The notes under the pieces: model-generated
The model's input: only the letters and a program-made list of their open reading frames with translations
The model's database searches: none
Told to the model about the DNA's origin: nothing
Shown: piece by piece, positions 40,912 to 42,507 of the stretch
How positions within the stretch are numbered: position 1 is the stretch's first letter
How the letters are laid out: each line of letters opens with the position of its first letter
Assembly: GCA_035645145.1 (NCBI GenBank)
Contig: DASQNC010000018.1
Location: 1 to 42,507 of the forward strand
Source: Azospirillaceae bacterium
Lineage (GTDB): Bacteria > Pseudomonadota > Alphaproteobacteria > Azospirillales > Azospirillaceae
Reading direction: 5' to 3'
DNA length: 42,507 bases
Made by a program: the position numbers and the translations under genes

Positions 40912-42507
40912 ATGACCACTTCGCTTACCGCCACTGCCGAAGTCCAGATCAACACCAGCACCTATGGTGCGCAGAAGATGCCGGCGGCCGCCCGCCTGGC
41001 CGACGGCGGCTTCGTCGCGGTCTGGGCCAGCAACCAGTCCGGCCAGTTCGACCTCTATTCCCAGCGCTACGACGTCAACGGCACCAAGGTCGGCGGCGAG
41101 GTCCAGATCACCAGCACCACCAGGTTCGAACAGGAGCCGGCGGTGGCCGGGCTGGCCGACGGCGGCCACATCGTCGTCTGGCGGGGGTACGTCAACGGCA
41201 GCTACCACTTGCTGGCCCAGCGCTACGACGTCAACGGCACCAAGGTCGGCGGCGAGGTCACGCTGAGCGGAACGGGTGCACACCCCACCAGCGACAGGGT
41301 CGCGGTCACCGGCCTGGCCGACGGCGGCTACGCCGTCGCCTTCGAGGCCAGCGTCGACTTCTTCAACAGCGTCGCCACCCAGCGCTTCACCGCCGACGGC
41401 ACCGCGGTGGGCGCGCCGGAACTGATCAACATCCAAACCTTCGATGGGACCGTCCCCTTGATCACCAAGCTGGCCGACGGTGGCTGGGTGGTGGCCTGGG
41501 ACGGCTACAGCAGCGCCTGGGATGGCGACAGCAGCGGCGGGAGCCGAGGCGGCTGGGGCCAGCGCTTCGACGCCGCCGGAGCCAAGGTGGGGGACGAGTT
41601 CCAAATCAACTCCAGCGTCGACGAGCTCGACCCAAACGGGAGCTCGGCGGTGGCGGCCCTGGAGGACGGCGGCTTCGTCGCGGTCTGGCGCGCCTGGATG
41701 GAGGGCGGCACCTCCGGCGTCTATGCCCAGCGCTTCGACGCCGCCGGGGCCAAGGTCGGGACCGAGTTCCGGGTCGATACGCCCGAACCGGGCAACGCGA
41801 GCCAGCCCCACGTCGTCGGCCTAGCCGGCGGCGGCTTCGCGGTGGCCTGGCAGTCCTATCAACAGGACGGCGGCTACGATGTCCACGCCCAGCGCTTCGA
41901 CGCCGCCGGGGCGCGGGTCGGCTCCGAGTTCCGCCTCAACGACGTCACCACCGGCCACCAGTCCGACGTCGTGCTGGTGAACCGCCCCGACGGCGGCTTC
42001 ACCGCGGTGTGGACCTCCAACGACCAGACCCGCGACCCCAGCGGGGACGGCGTCTTCGCCCGCACCTTCACGGCGCCGCCGGTCTTCATCGAGACCATCG
42101 GCACCCCGGATAACGACACCCTGGCCGGTACGGCGGCCCGCGAAGCGATCCGCGGCCTGGCCGGTCACGACACGCTGTTGGGCGGCGGCGGCGACGACCT
42201 CCTCGACGGCGCCGCCGGCGCCGACACGCTGGATGGCGGCGCCGGCGCCGATCTGCTGATTGGCGGCACCGAGGCCGACCGCTTCGTGTTCACCGCCAGC
42301 GGCAGCGGCAACGACACCGTCGCCGACTTCCGGACCGGCGACCTGCTGGTGGTGGGGCGGGCGATCAACGGCCAGAGCTTCGCCAGCGCCGACGATGTCC
42401 TGGCGCGGGCGCAGGTGGTGAACGGCAGCACCGTCGTCGACCTGGGCGGCGGCCATACCGTCGTGCTCACCGGCATCGTCAACCTGACGGCGGCCGACAT
42501 CGCGCTG
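40912..42507 (+). CDS. RTX-type calcium-binding protein with seven-repeat beta-propeller-like N terminus (incomplete at window end)
   Basis: The frame is open from ATG 40912 (AAGGA 6 bases upstream) to the window end: 532 codons with no stop. Residues 9 to about 395 comprise seven repeats of about 55-60 residues, each of the form E-[VF]-x-[IL]-N ... L-A-D-G-G-[FY]-x-V-x-W ... Q-R-[YF]-D-x-x-G-x-x-V-G. Examples are GLADGGHIVVWRGY and AQRFDAAGAKVGTEF. Seven units suggest a seven-bladed propeller. From about residue 395 come RTX nonapeptide-like repeats (GLAGHDTLLGGGGDDLLDG, GADTLDGGAGADLLIGG) ending in DRFVFTASGSGNDTVADF, the usual RTX roll cap. There is no signal peptide, so secretion by a type I system is likely, but no secretion genes are in the window. 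Confidence 0.88.
   Translation, partial: MTTSLTATAEVQINTSTYGAQKMPAAARLADGGFVAVWASNQSGQFDLYSQRYDVNGTKVGGEVQITSTTRFEQEPAVAGLADGGHIVVWRGYVNGSYHLLAQRYDVNGTKVGGEVTLSGTGAHPTSDRVAVTGLADGGYAVAFEASVDFFNSVATQRFTADGTAVGAPELINIQTFDGTVPLITKLADGGWVVAWDGYSSAWDGDSSGGSRGGWGQRFDAAGAKVGDEFQINSSVDELDPNGSSAVAALEDGGFVAVWRAWMEGGTSGVYAQRFDAAGAKVGTEFRVDTPEPGNASQPHVVGLAGGGFAVAWQSYQQDGGYDVHAQRFDAAGARVGSEFRLNDVTTGHQSDVVLVNRPDGGFTAVWTSNDQTRDPSGDGVFARTFTAPPVFIETIGTPDNDTLAGTAAREAIRGLAGHDTLLGGGGDDLLDGAAGADTLDGGAGADLLIGGTEADRFVFTASGSGNDTVADFRTGDLLVVGRAINGQSFASADDVLARAQVVNGSTVVDLGGGHTVVLTGIVNLTAADIAL
41060..41259 (+). repeat. Identical 44-base repeats in the RTX gene
   Basis: The same 44 bases occur at 41060-41103 and 41216-41259, encoding the QRYDVNGTKVGGEV end of propeller repeats one and two. 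Later units (about 41560, 41730 and 41890) share a diverged version, QRFDAAGAKVG. Identity at DNA level points to recent duplication or gene conversion between blades. Confidence 0.85.

Overview
High-GC, densely packed chromosomal DNA from an alphaproteobacterium. The gene order nuoA-N, birA, coaX, RNase J, methylmalonyl-CoA epimerase, DUF1467, a short PutA with a divergent Lrp-type regulator, and the SWFG/BON protein all suggest a Rhodospirillales/Azospirillum-like lineage. This is inferred from gene content; no rRNA or other taxonomic marker lies in the window.

Layout. Positions 1-5000 (minus strand) hold the glutamyl/aspartyl-tRNA amidotransferase genes gatC and gatA, then two small unrecognised membrane-anchored coiled-coil genes, then gatB and the start of a 2-hydroxyacid dehydrogenase. 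Positions 5050-6466 (plus) hold ruvX and an AEC-family permease. Positions 6479-10507 (minus) hold a YeiH-type permease, a class III nucleotide cyclase and dusA, with a striking 48-bp hairpin between the last two. Positions 10643-14343 hold a divergent proline-catabolism pair: an Lrp-type regulator (putR) and a bifunctional PutA lacking the DNA-binding domain. Positions 14441-16830 hold ubiX, a YG/RG-rich BON-domain protein and a small secreted protein. Positions 16997-21405 (plus) hold a compact four-gene cluster: TctB, TctA, a class III CoA-transferase and a cytoplasmic Asp-box (BNR) protein.

Positions 21413-39843 are all on the minus strand. They carry the complete 14-gene complex I operon nuoA-N without inserted genes, followed by birA, coaX and rnj with overlapping or near-overlapping junctions. 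A good intrinsic terminator closes this unit after rnj. Methylmalonyl-CoA epimerase and a DUF1467 gene follow. A terminator-like hairpin with a U-rich tail lies inside the nuo operon between nuoI and nuoJ. A tRNA-Asp(GUC) gene lies upstream of nuoA.

Beyond the tRNA (40136-42507) the content looks more accessory: an orphan Lrp/AsnC ligand-binding-like domain without a helix-turn-helix, then the start of a large RTX-type secreted protein. Its N-terminal part is seven repeats of about 55-60 residues, probably a seven-bladed beta-propeller, followed by calcium-binding glycine-rich repeats; it runs off the window end.

No obviously new multi-gene defence or mobile system is visible. The items most worth following are the TctBA/CoA-transferase/Asp-box cluster, the gene pair splitting gatCA from gatB, the nuoI-nuoJ attenuator candidate, the cyclase-dusA hairpin, the low-complexity BON protein and the propeller-RTX protein.
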